Origin: Phascolarctos cinereus
Lineage: Eukaryota > Chordata > Mammalia > Diprotodontia > Phascolarctidae
NCBI RefSeq assembly: GCF_002099425.1
Contig: NW_018344261.1
Span: forward strand, 645,001 to 709,000
Reading direction: 5' to 3'
DNA: 64,000 nt
Of the stretch, positions 39,901-51,900 are shown piece by piece (positions within the stretch are counted from its first letter, which is position 1; the number at the start of each line of letters is the position of its first letter). A program made the position numbers and the translations under genes. Under the pieces are notes generated by a model, which saw only the letters and a list, made by a program, of their open reading frames with translations, was not told the DNA's origin and searched no databases.

Positions 39901-42900
39901 CCCTTACCTTAAGTTATAGAATCCTAGCTCTACACTTGAAAAGCATCTCAGAGATTATCAAACCCAAACCTCTAATTTTACAGATAAGGTAACTGAGTCC
40001 CAGGGAAGTAAGTTGAGCAACTTGCCCAAGGTTACAAAGGTAGCAAGTGCCAGAGGTGGGATTTGAATTCAGGTCTTCTGACTCCAAAGCCAATGTTCTT
40101 TCCACTAAACTTGAGGTTCCATTAACCTCTGAAATTTGAGGAAAATTTTACAAATAAACTTGCCTTTGGGACAGTAGTTCTGGGGGGAGGGGTTGGTTTG
40201 TTACTCTCATACCCTTTAGAAAAAGGAGATACAGGTAGAAGATGGGAAAATCAGGACACAAGAACTGGGCAAAGAGGCCAAAGGAACTTGAGAACCAAGT
40301 GAGATAGTGAATAGCTACTCAGAAATAAGCAACAAGAGAGAGCCCATCTGGAGATACGGACCATGCTATGTGTGATCCAAGACAAAGTGAGTGCCAGGAT
40401 CCATACCTCCCTGGCAATGAGAGTTGGTGACCTCCCTTCTGCTCCTAGCCATTTTTCCCTCTTAGCTGGGCCTGCAAGTTTGTCAGTTCCTTATTTGTCT
40501 CTGTCAACTTAAACCTCAATTGCCTACTATAAAGGCCTGTTGGCCAACAGAAACGTTAAGTTTTATTTTGAGCTTACAAACAGAGAGGGAAGATAACAGA
40601 GAGTGTATACTTGTACTACAGAGATTTTCAGTTTCCAGGGTAGAGTGCATGAGCTAGGTTTAAAGGGTAAGCTACTCTTTTGAGGGAGGAGGGAGATGAA
40701 AGAATGCCACAAGAATGCCACCTCCACAAAGCAGGAAAGAACTTCCTCCTGTCCCTCGCCCGCATACAGCAAGTAGTACTAAAGAACAAGGCCAACTTGG
40801 CTTCTATTACCCAGGAGGTGGAGGAGAAGGGAGGGCATAGAAAGACCCTCTTACGCTTTTGTGGAAACAGAGCTTTCTTTCCATTCCCTTCCCACTCAGG
40901 GGAGTGGCTTATCTATCAAGTCTAACTTGCCAAAAAATGAAAGTAAACTTACATATATAGCTTGCTGATCTCACTAGCATACAATTTATTTCTGGAAGTA
41001 TCTGGATGTGAATTCACAGGCCAGAATTGTAGAGTTTAATACTTTGTCCTAATTGCTCCCCCAGATCTTGTCCTGCTGATCAAATCTTTTGTTTCCCTAG
41101 AATAAAGAATGTTTTTGCTCTTTCTCTTAAGCTTACATAGAATACACAAATAGCTTAGCATTTCTGCTGGCTAACAGGATTTTATAGTGGGCACATCAGA
41201 TCTAAATCTGAAATCTGAATCTTAATCTGAAAGCAACAGACAAGGAACTGACAAGAGTACATATCTAGCTAATGAGAAAAGGGAAAAGATCTTTCTTCTA
41301 TTAGGCTCTCGAGTCTAGGTTCTTTTGGTAGCTGTATATTTGAATGCTATGTTCTAGTTCCTTCTTCTTCTTTGCCTGGCCCAAATTTCTTCTGTTTCTC
41401 CCAAAACTCCTTTTTCCAAGGTTGGGGGAGGAACTGGTGAGTCACCCCACCCCAGGTTATGGTAAATCTTATTCTGAAAAACAATACCGGCTCAGATTCT
41501 TAAAATGTGGCCCACTTGGATTAGTGATACAAATGCTTAGATTCTTTAAGAGTCTGGTCAATATGGTAGATACCTAAAACCTCGACACCCCCCCATCAAT
41601 GTTCTAATAAACCTTGTCTTTGACCAAAAGAAGGCTTGGGTCAAATTCATTCAGGCAGGACCCACGTCTCTTGCTGTCACTATTTCAGGGTCCCAGAATC
41701 CCTAAACCTCAATATAGGGTTCCCCAAACCTCAACATTTTGGTGGCCCATATGGGGAAGGTGCCTAGCTCCAAGCACTTCTCCAGCTAAGACTGGAAGGT
41801 ACGTAAGCCTCCCCACTCTTTCTAGCCCTATGATTGGGGTCACTCTCCAAGCACCTGCGAAGGCTTGGAGGTGCTTTTTGGGCAGACAGTTACAAGGCTG
41901 TCTCGCACTCGACCTGACACTCTCAGGCTCTCAGTCCACCAGTCTGGTTCAAGGCCATGGACCTGGGTATACATTCTACAGCATAAAGGACAAGGAAAGA
42001 TGCCCTAGGCAGAATAGTATGCCTAATTCTGTCAATTCTCTCAACGCTAGGGAATTCGGAAAACTGCAGTTGCTTTTTGGTTTCCTGAGGCTTATTTACT
42101 CCTTTCCCTCTACACTGCTGGATCCTCCTTCACAGAAGCTACAGGGAAAAATTAGAAAAGCTAAAAACATCTTACAGATTCTGGAGGTTTTGTGATCTAT
42201 CATTAAGGAGTCTTGAAACACCTTACAACTCTGGTCACTCCCTTCTCCCATTCCCTTCCCTTGAGTCAAGAGGGTACATATCTCTGTTAACCGCTCTCAT
42301 AGGAGAAGAGAGTTTCACCCTTTCCTCCCTGCCACCTTCGAATTTGCTCTCCTCCACCTGGGAAAAGGAAGGAGGAGGGAGAGGCAGCAGCTAAAGTGTG
42401 GACCCCACTGGCAATGGGGTTGGGCCCTGGGCCCTATGGCAACCTTTGCCTGGCAGCATCACCCAAATTCAGCACATCCTACTCACCAGGGAAGGGGGAT
42501 GGGTCAAGGTAAAGAAGCCAGCCAGCCTCTGAACTTGGGTAAGCCCACTCTTTTAAAGTGGTAGTTTTAACTGTTAATGATGAGATGTTGATTCTCTGTG
42601 TAAAGTAATTTGGAAATGCATTTAACAAAACTGAAGTCACCTGATTGGTGATGGGTTTGTTTCAATCTTCAAATTGGTAAACTTTTTGTATCCGTTACGT
42701 CAAGCAACTTTTCATAATTTGGTTACAGCCAAAACAATTTGACTATTGTTGGTCACTGTTTTAATGTGTAAACTTGCCAAAAAGCTTGTTTGGGTTATGG
42801 CTTGCTGAGAATATAGAATATAGAAATAATCTCCGATGACTGGCTTTTTATACCAGGACAGATTTAAACTTGAGATGTAAATCCTGGGAAAGTTTTCCCT

Positions 42901-45900
42901 AAGCTGTGATTAGTGAAACTTGCTGTTTGAGGGACCGTAAATGACTTTTTTGTTGTTGTTTGATGGACTATAATAATCCATCCCTAATCAATAGTCAATA
43001 ACCCACCACTGAGAGAAATGCCATGAGCTACTCAGAGAGAATGTGATACAGGTGGGAAGTCTACATCAGAAAAAGCTGAGAGGACAATTTTAGCCTCAGT
43101 GTAAGATGGGATCCTTCTGGCTCAGTTTCCCCATTGTGTTCCTTTGAAAAGGAATGTTACCCACCTGGCTATTCCTGAGACTGGCTATGAGGTGGATTTT
43201 ATCTGCATGGTTGGAGAACTGTGAGTTATCTGAATCCAAACAGACTAAGGACATTTTATCTTGAAATATTTGGGCTCTAAATCTAGTCCCTGCTTTATTC
43301 TTTTATAGCAAATTTCTATAATCAGAGCAAGTGGTCAATAAAAGATCAATGCAAGTGTATGAGATCTTGCTGTTTTGACCTGAATGTGTAGTCATTCAAT
43401 ACTCCCAACCAACTGAAATTAAATCAGATACATCTTCATTTTGGTTTAGGGAAGAGAATTTCAGTGGTAACTGAAGTGAAAGTCAGTCTCTTGGCAAATT
43501 CATTTGTGTAACTATTGAACCCATGTTGAGGTCTGAGAGGTGTAGACCCCTCAAGGACCAGAGAATAGGATGGGGTCGTCTGGAATGAATTCACAGACTC
43601 AAGCATTCTTTGAGTCAAGGTGGCAAAGATTTATTGTTATGCTATTTGGCAGGCAGAGGTCCTTAGGGGGCAGAGCTCCTTAGGGAACTTGCAACCTAAC
43701 AGGAATGATGCTAAAGCTCATATAGGAAAAGCAGTGAATTATGTGCCAAGTCTGCTACTTAGGTGATAAGATACAACTACGTCATTCACTACAGGAAAAT
43801 GGCGGGCAGGGGCGGGGAAGAGAGGCGTAGAAAAGAGGGTTCCTTTGGGTTTTTTTGGCTAGGCAATGGGGTTAAGTGACTTGCCCAGGGTCACACAGCT
43901 AGTAAGTGTTAGGTGTCTGAGGCCGGATTTGAACTCAGGTCCTCCTGAATCCAGGGCCAGTGTGCTCTATCCACTACGTCACCTAGCTGCCCCAAAGAGA
44001 GGGTTCCTAAAAGGCATATTTTTGGTCTGTTATGTCTGTAACAAGATAGCGTCAGGAGTTGACTTCTATAGTTTGACCTCTGGATCATACACAATACTGT
44101 GGGCATCAGTACTTGATAGTTCTGCTGGTACAAGATGGTCCTGTTCATACAAGGGAAATTCTACAGAGGTCAGCTTGTTCTTGTAACAGGGAGAGATAGT
44201 TTGTCTCACTGGGCTCACTCATGAGTCACTGCCAGAGACAGGGTCCTTGGGCTGGAGGGAAACTGTCAGGGCTAGTGCTTCTGAAGCTAGGGAGAAATAT
44301 GAACCTGGAAGTAGGGTCCAAGGACAAGCACCCAAGCACCTCATCACCCAGGGGTGGAAAACTTCTACCAGCAAAAGTGTTACTTAAACTTTTGAAAAAG
44401 TTACAAGATCAGATAATCCAACAGGTCAAGTGTAAATGATTTTAATGGGTCTCTTACACTTTTACTTCTCCCTACATCTGGGCCCTGCAGTCTTTTCTGT
44501 CAGATTTGTGTCTTCCAGACTACAGGCCATTCACCTACAGTTGATAGCAAATAGCAGGTACCATCTAATGTCCCCCCTTTGTCCCCTGGATACAGCCTGT
44601 GCTCAGTTTCAGTCAACCTCCTCTTTGGGACCCCCTCAAGGCAAGGACAGCTCTATGCCCTTTGCCAGTAGGAAGCAGTTTCAGAAGCCAAGACCTTCAT
44701 CACTTACTCCAAAATACTTTGGGTCCCATTTGTTTGAGGGGGGAATGATAGGGATGGGATCTGAACACCTAAAAGGAAAAGACCATATCTTTTTGATCTG
44801 GACCCCAAAAGGGAAAAGCCCAGGACTTTCCCACATAGCCAAATCTCTTGTGTTTGCCTGAGGCTATATAATCCACTCAACTGGCCTTTCATTGTGGCTA
44901 TGCCCAATCTCCCAGTTCTGTTCTGTTGCCTCTCTGGTAACTGATAGACCCCCCCCCATCACTTCCCACCCTTAATCTTATCTAGACTCCATTCTCCCTT
45001 GGCCCCAAGGTCCAGGTCCCTGCCTTCTGTTACCTCACAGTCAACCCAGTTTACTGGCCACTCCCATCCAGATCCTTCTTAGACTCCTCCTCCAGTCACC
45101 TCAGACTACCTGGCCACTCCTAGATCACTCCCACAGTCTTTCTGTATATAAGACCCATCTTGGCCACCATTAAGGTGCCCAGATTCTTAAAATCTGGCCC
45201 CCTTGCATTAGCAAATACAAATGCTTGGATTCCTTAAGAGTCTGGCCAATATGGTGGAGTCCTAAAATCTTGACCACTCCTGATCGATATTCTAATAAAC
45301 CTTGTCTTCTGCTGAAAAAAGAAAAACAATACCTCTTCTGGAACACTTGTGTTCAATACATCATGGCTGGGAGATCCTGTAACTGGAGTAGAAGGTGGAC
45401 TTTTCTCCAGATCACTGACACTCTGCATTTCCAGCAAGGCTGAAATTGAACTAGGTAATTCTTCAAATTCACCTTCTTTGCCTAGGTAAAGACAAAGCAT
45501 ACATTCAGACAGTACTTAAAGTAATGATCTCCAATTCCTGCAGGAAATCTTATGAATAAAGGAGATGAAAATAATCATTCTAGATTCAAACTTTTTCCTC
45601 CCCCAGATCTATGATTTCACTAGTGCTGACAATTCCCAGTGTATCTCTCCAGAGAGGCAAATAGGAACTCCTCTATGATTTATGTCTTAAGAGAATTATC
45701 TGGGGATTTGAAAAGTACCTCAGAAAGAAGACATGAAGCCATGTCTTCCTAACTCCTCAGCTAACCCTCTGTCCCCTGAACTATGCTGCCCTTCTTCAGT
45801 TCAGGAGGATGAAAACTTTACCCAAATTTCCAAATTCTAGGAGTCTACATGTCCTGGCATTGAATGAAAACTCATGATAGCTGGAACAAAGTCTAGGACT

Positions 45901-48900
45901 ATGATCTCTGGGTAGAGATCACATTCTGCATGTTGTTGTTCAGTTGTTTTCAGTCATTTCTGACTCTGTAACCCCTTCTGGAGTTTTCTTGGCAAAGATA
46001 CTAGAGTGGTTTGCCATTTCCTTCTCCACCTGATTTTAAAGATGAGGAAATTGAGGCAAATAGGGTCAAGTGACTTGCCCAGGGCCACACAGTTAGTAAG
46101 TATCTGACACCAGATTTGAACTCAAGAAGATGAGTCTTCCAAATTCCATGCCTGGCACTCTCTATCCATTGCATTTAAATTTTATTATCATGAGCTGGCA
46201 ACTTATATATTGAAAAAGACACATATTTTAGGATTCAGTGCCTTAAGAGTTTCAAACTTAGTTTAAACTAGAGATTTTAACCTGAGGTCCACAAACCCCC
46301 AAAGGTTCATGGCTAGATTTCAGGGTGTCTGTGAACTTGGATGAAGGAAAATATTACATTTTTATTTTCACTAGTCTCTAAATGAAATTTAGCAATTTCT
46401 TCAATTATTTAAAATTGAAGTGAACAACATACTTCACCAGGCTGCCAAAGGGGTCTGTGACACAAACAAGTTAAGAACCCAGACCTAAACCATTCCTTGA
46501 ATGTAAACTGATCTGTAATTTTTATTTAGGAATAACCAATCAGTACCCACATCCTCCTGCAAGTGACATAACATGCTGACTTGGAACATATCCAATTCTG
46601 AGAAAGAATTTATTATTCTATTAAAAATCTTTTCATTTTCATAACTGCTATGGCCATAAATCATATAATACCATGGTCTTAGAAATATCAAAATTACAGG
46701 TAATCCCAAAGGCAAGAGAAATGTATTGTAAATAGAAGCAAGAAGAATAGGAGATTAGAGATTTAAATCTGGAAGAATCCTCAGAGCCTATTATTTGAAT
46801 AGATGAGGAAACTGAGGCTGAGGGAATGGCGAAAAATCACAGGAGGTAAAAGTTAACTAGAGACCTGTAAATCCAGTTGGCTCTCTTTCCACTGTACCAC
46901 AGTGCCATCTATGAGCCAAAAGATATCACTGTTATATAATCAGAAAAGGCACTATTGAGCTTGTCAACATAGGAAGAGTGAGGGATAGCAAACAGCCTGA
47001 GTGATATCCACAATATATTAAAAGAACAAGAGAAAGGACTCCAATAAATAGGGGACCCTCTGTTCCCCCATAAGAGATTTCTAAAAAGGCACAAACAAGG
47101 ATCACACCAAAAGGTACGGATACATCGTAACTTTGACCGGGGCAAAGAGTGCATATATCAAAGATGCTTTCACAATCTTGAGATATGAAACTGGAAAAAT
47201 GAACAGTTAATTCTTTAAATATACAAATATCAAAACAATTTGAAAAAACTACAAAACATTTTTAATGATAAAATTTTCCCAGAAATGCCCAGGCTTAAAC
47301 AGTTAATCACCTAAGAGAAATTAATTAGAAATGTTACTCAAGAAAGGGAAAGGTGATCATTGAAATTATAACCTGTAAGCTATACTAATAGTTTTTTGTT
47401 ATTCAGTCATTTTCAGTTGTGTCTGACTCTTCGTGACCGTATTTTGGAGTTTTCTTGGCAAAGATACTGGAGTGATTTGCCATTTCCTTCTCCAGCTGAT
47501 TTTACAATAAGGAAACTGAGGCAAACAGGGTCAAGTGATTTGCCCAGGGTCACACTGCTAACAAGTGTCTAAGGCTAGATTTGAGCTCAATAAGATAAGT
47601 CTTCCTGATTTCAGGCCTGCCACTCTACTGTACCATACAGCTGCCCTATACTAACAGTGGAGCCATGTAATTATTTAAATCCAGTGTACTAATGGACATG
47701 GAAATGTATTCTCAGTTGCAATAGTGACTTCATCCCCTCTACCAATTAGTTCCATCTAATGGACTCTCCTGTAGAATAACACACTCAATGAAGTTTAGAG
47801 CTGGAAGCAATCTTACAAAGGAGCTACTCTGACTCCTGCTTACTGAAGATATAGCATTAGGGCCAGAGAAGAGAAGCATCTCCTCCACAGTCATTCAGCT
47901 AATCTGGTGGATTAAGAAGCAAATCCCTTTTACACACAGTGAACAGGTTTACACTAAAGAACACTAGTTCCAAAAAAAATAAAAATTAAAAAAAAAAAGG
48001 AATACTAGTTCTAATTGAGTCCATGCCTAAAGCTTCTTACCAAACACAACTTAAGCTTTTCTGAAACTTTATGAAAAGGGGCACAAGGACAATACAATAT
48101 AAAGTGAATGTTATCTATGTAAATATCAATGAGAAGCTAATACTCCCTCCCCATCCCCATTCTAAAAAAAGAACCCCTCCCAAACACTAAACAAACAACT
48201 GCTATTTTGGGATAGCAATCTACCTCATTAAAATATAGGTATTCCAAGTTCATCATCAGGAATTTTTTTAGGATCATAAATTTAGAGCTGACGGGGATAT
48301 TAGAGGTTACATAGAGGTTTGGACAATCCTCAAATTTTACAGTAAGGAAACAGAGACTCTGTGATTAAATGGGTCAGCTAAGGTCACAAGAAGAGGCAAC
48401 ACCAAGATTCCCATTCAGACCTTCTGACTCAGTGCTATTTCCACTATAACCTACTACAACCTCCTAAGAGAGGACCTTTTAATAGTAAAATTAAGTTAGG
48501 AATGTGTGGGTTTTTTCACATTTGAATAATATTGGAGTCTGAGAAAGTCTTATGCATAAATGCCACAGTAAAAACATTCATATGCAGGACATATAATAGC
48601 AGAGGATTCCTTGCCACATCTTACTCTATCAAGTACCTTGAAAGAATCAGACACTTCATCCTGGTAGACCCATAGGATTTCCCCTTTGGACTGCTTAATA
48701 TGGGCACCCCCAAACCTGGGTCAAGGCTGTTGCCTCTGTCCTGGGGCATTCCAATCCTTTAGCTATCTTAAGGGTGGCTGGACGCTATGGGACTGGCCTA
48801 GTGTAGTGATTCTATCCTGACTTTACACAAAAATTTGCTGACTTCTTTGATGATGATAGTATCAGAGTATATATACCACTGTAATGCCCAGAATCAAAGA

Positions 48901-51900
48901 GGTAAGACAGCATTCAAGGCTATGATGGAGTCCTTTGGGTGAGCCCCATGCTGAAGCAAATCCACCTAATTTGGAAAGATCTACTTATCACCATGATCTA
49001 CGGAGCCAACGTGAGAAAGTAAAACTTGAGAGGACAGTCTCTCATGTCTGATATGTGGCTATGGAGGGTGACTCACACTATGTCTATATAGTCCAACCAC
49101 ACATTTTCAATACTGTGGTAGAAGAGATCTGTGAGTCAGTTGACTGACCTGCCATCCTCAGAGGAAGGGAAAAAGAGAACACAGAGATTCAGCCCTCATT
49201 TCCCTCTGTGCTTCCCTCTCTCCTTACCCTTACCAACTAATATGCCACCTAGGAAGAGTTTTCATATTCTTTATGGGGGTGGGGCAGAACAGCCCCTCCT
49301 GAACACATCCTGGACATGAGAGGCAGTAGTGGCTTTGCACTCCCTACCCGAAGGATTTCCATGAAGGATCTTAGATCTCATCTTGTTCTCTCATGCCAAA
49401 GTGATCTCTTCATGTATTCTACTCTCTACTCTCCCTACATGTATTATGCCAAAGGATAGGGGCCATCTCTCCTCATCTAGAACAGAGAAAATAGAATTGT
49501 CAAGCCTTTCCCAGGTTGGGAAGATTGGGAATTTCCCATGACTTTTGCTGGGAATAGGCCCTGTGTGGAATAGGTGTTCCTTTCCTTACATTTTTCCACC
49601 TTTTCTCTCTGGATCATACCCCTGTAGTATAGACTCACTTTCATTACACTGAACCTATCCTGAAGTCTGAAATCCTTATTTCCTTGGCTTCCTCAGATAA
49701 GTCATTTTATTTAGGCCTCTACTTCCTCCTGTATAAGATAAAGAGACTAGGGTAGAAGATAGCTCTAAGATTTTATCATTCTGACTGCCCTGCCATCCTC
49801 AGAGGAAGGGAAAAAGAGAACACAGAGATTCAGCCCTCATTTCCCTCTGTGCAAAGTGGGAACTAAATCCCAGGTCTCCTAGTGTCTATGTGACTCTATA
49901 TATCTAATTTATTTTTTATTCTTGTAGAAAGAAGCTGGTACAGCTGCCATATATATGGACACATCTGTCAGCCCATTCCCATCTCAATGTTCTACTCCCA
50001 CCTATGATGAGTAGCAGTCCCCCTCCTGGTTCCACCTCATCTTGGGTTGCTATTATAGCACAGACTAAGTCCAGTGTTGTGCTTTTTTTCTTCTAACTGT
50101 TCTCTGGGAGGCCTTGGAGTTTCCCTCATAGATTAAGAGTGATCACTGGTGGGGAGATGAGGGCAATGACTTCAACCGCTCTCCCATTGCTAACTCCCCT
50201 AATATTAACAAAATTTTGCCACTAGCTATCGGCCCCAACCCATAGCCCTTGGTCCCATTGGGGAATCTCATGGCAACTTATCTTCACTGCAGAGATTGCT
50301 CTCATTGTGTGACCCTCAAATCCTCAAACTTTGGAATTACTGTCAGTTTAGTCCTACTACTGATCTATCAACTTCCCAAGTGTCAATGGGGTACTGCTGT
50401 AGGTCCTTTCCCTGGGATGCAGACAGTGTCAATGAGACTGGCTACCTAATCCAGAGCATCTTCCGCCTACCCCACCTTTATGTTTTGCTTTTAACCATGT
50501 ATTTCAACAGTATTTGTACCTGAGCCTTTGTACCAGCCCATTCATCTTGGGGGTCTTTCCTATATTAATAAAGAAACAAGAAAAATGCCTTAAAAAAACC
50601 AGTTCACACCAAAATAACCTCATTTCCTTTTTTTTTTTTTTGACATGGCACTAGACTGGTAGATGAGGAGAAAGCTTTAGATGAAACTTATCTAGATTTT
50701 AGAAAAATGCTTAATATTCTCTCATGATAACCCTGTGGACAAGATATGGACATACAGGCCAGATAATAGTACAGCTACTTGGATCAGAACATTTTGAATG
50801 GCCAGGAATAAAGAGTAGTCATTAACAGTTTGATGTCAACTTAGAAGGTGATGTTAAGCAGAAGGCCCCAGGAAGCCCTACTTTATCTTCTGCTATTTAA
50901 TACTTTTATCAATGACTTAAAGGCATAACATAGATGGGTTATGGAAATTGCAGTTAGCAAAAAGTAGAAGGGGCAGCTAGGTGGTGCAGCGGATAGAGCG
51001 CTGGCTCTGGAGTGAGGAGGACCTGAGTTCAAATACAGCCTCAGACACATAACACTTACTAGCTGTGTGACCTTGGGCAAGTCATCTAACCGTATTGCCT
51101 AGCGAGGAAAAAAAAAGTGGAAAGGCATAGCTGAGATGTTAAATGACAGACTAAGGACACAAAAAGATTTTGATGGGCCAAATCTAATATGATTAAATTT
51201 AAGAAGAGTAGAATTCTACCTCAAAAATAATCTCTACAAATATTATATGGGGGAGGAATATCTAGAAAGCAGCTCATCTGAAAAAGATCTTTAGATTTAG
51301 GAGAGTGCAAGCTCGTTACAAGTTAACTATGTGAAACAGACAAAAAAAAACTAATACCAACTTATGCCTTCATTAGGACTGGAGCAATATCCAGAATTAA
51401 GTAGATCAGTTTTTAAAAGTACAAATATAGGGGCAGCGAGATGGTGCAGTGGATAGAGCACCGGCCCTGGAGTAAGGAGGACCTGAGTTCAAATACAGCC
51501 TCAGACACATAACACTTACTACTAGCTGTGTGACCCTGGGTAAGTCACTGAACCCCACTGCCTAGCCCCAAGAAACAAAAACAAACAAACAAGAAGTACA
51601 AATATGGGGAAGGTGATCCCTACATAGTAATTTGTCTGAGAAAGATCTGAGAATATTAGTAGACTACATGCCCAGAGGCAATGTAACATGACCAAAAAAA
51701 TAAAATAAAAAACAAAACAAAAAAACCCCAAACTGATGTCACCTAATGCTATATCAACAGCAGTAGAGCATCTAGAATGACAAAGGTGACAATCTATATT
51801 TTATGCTTATCAGAATACTTTTGTATTCTTGTGGGTTGTGTATCTTGCATACAGTAGATATTAGCCAATTTTTTTTTCAAGAAATGGCTACAGAAAACAA

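Larger units (their letters stand above)
48640..50600 (+). other. Unidentified ~1.9 kb segment ending in a poly(A)-signal-like end
   Basis: Sequence richer in C than its surroundings, ending 'ttcctatattaataaagaaa' followed by A-rich bases, as a retrocopied transcript would. No open frame above 75 codons and no protein family recognised, so both the retrocopy idea and its source are unproven. It contains the 71 bp duplication listed separately. Confidence 0.3.

Noticed and set aside
41614-42195. 193-codon + strand open frame
   Set aside because: It lies in the non-coding leader part of the ERV fossil and resembles no known protein; not called as a gene.
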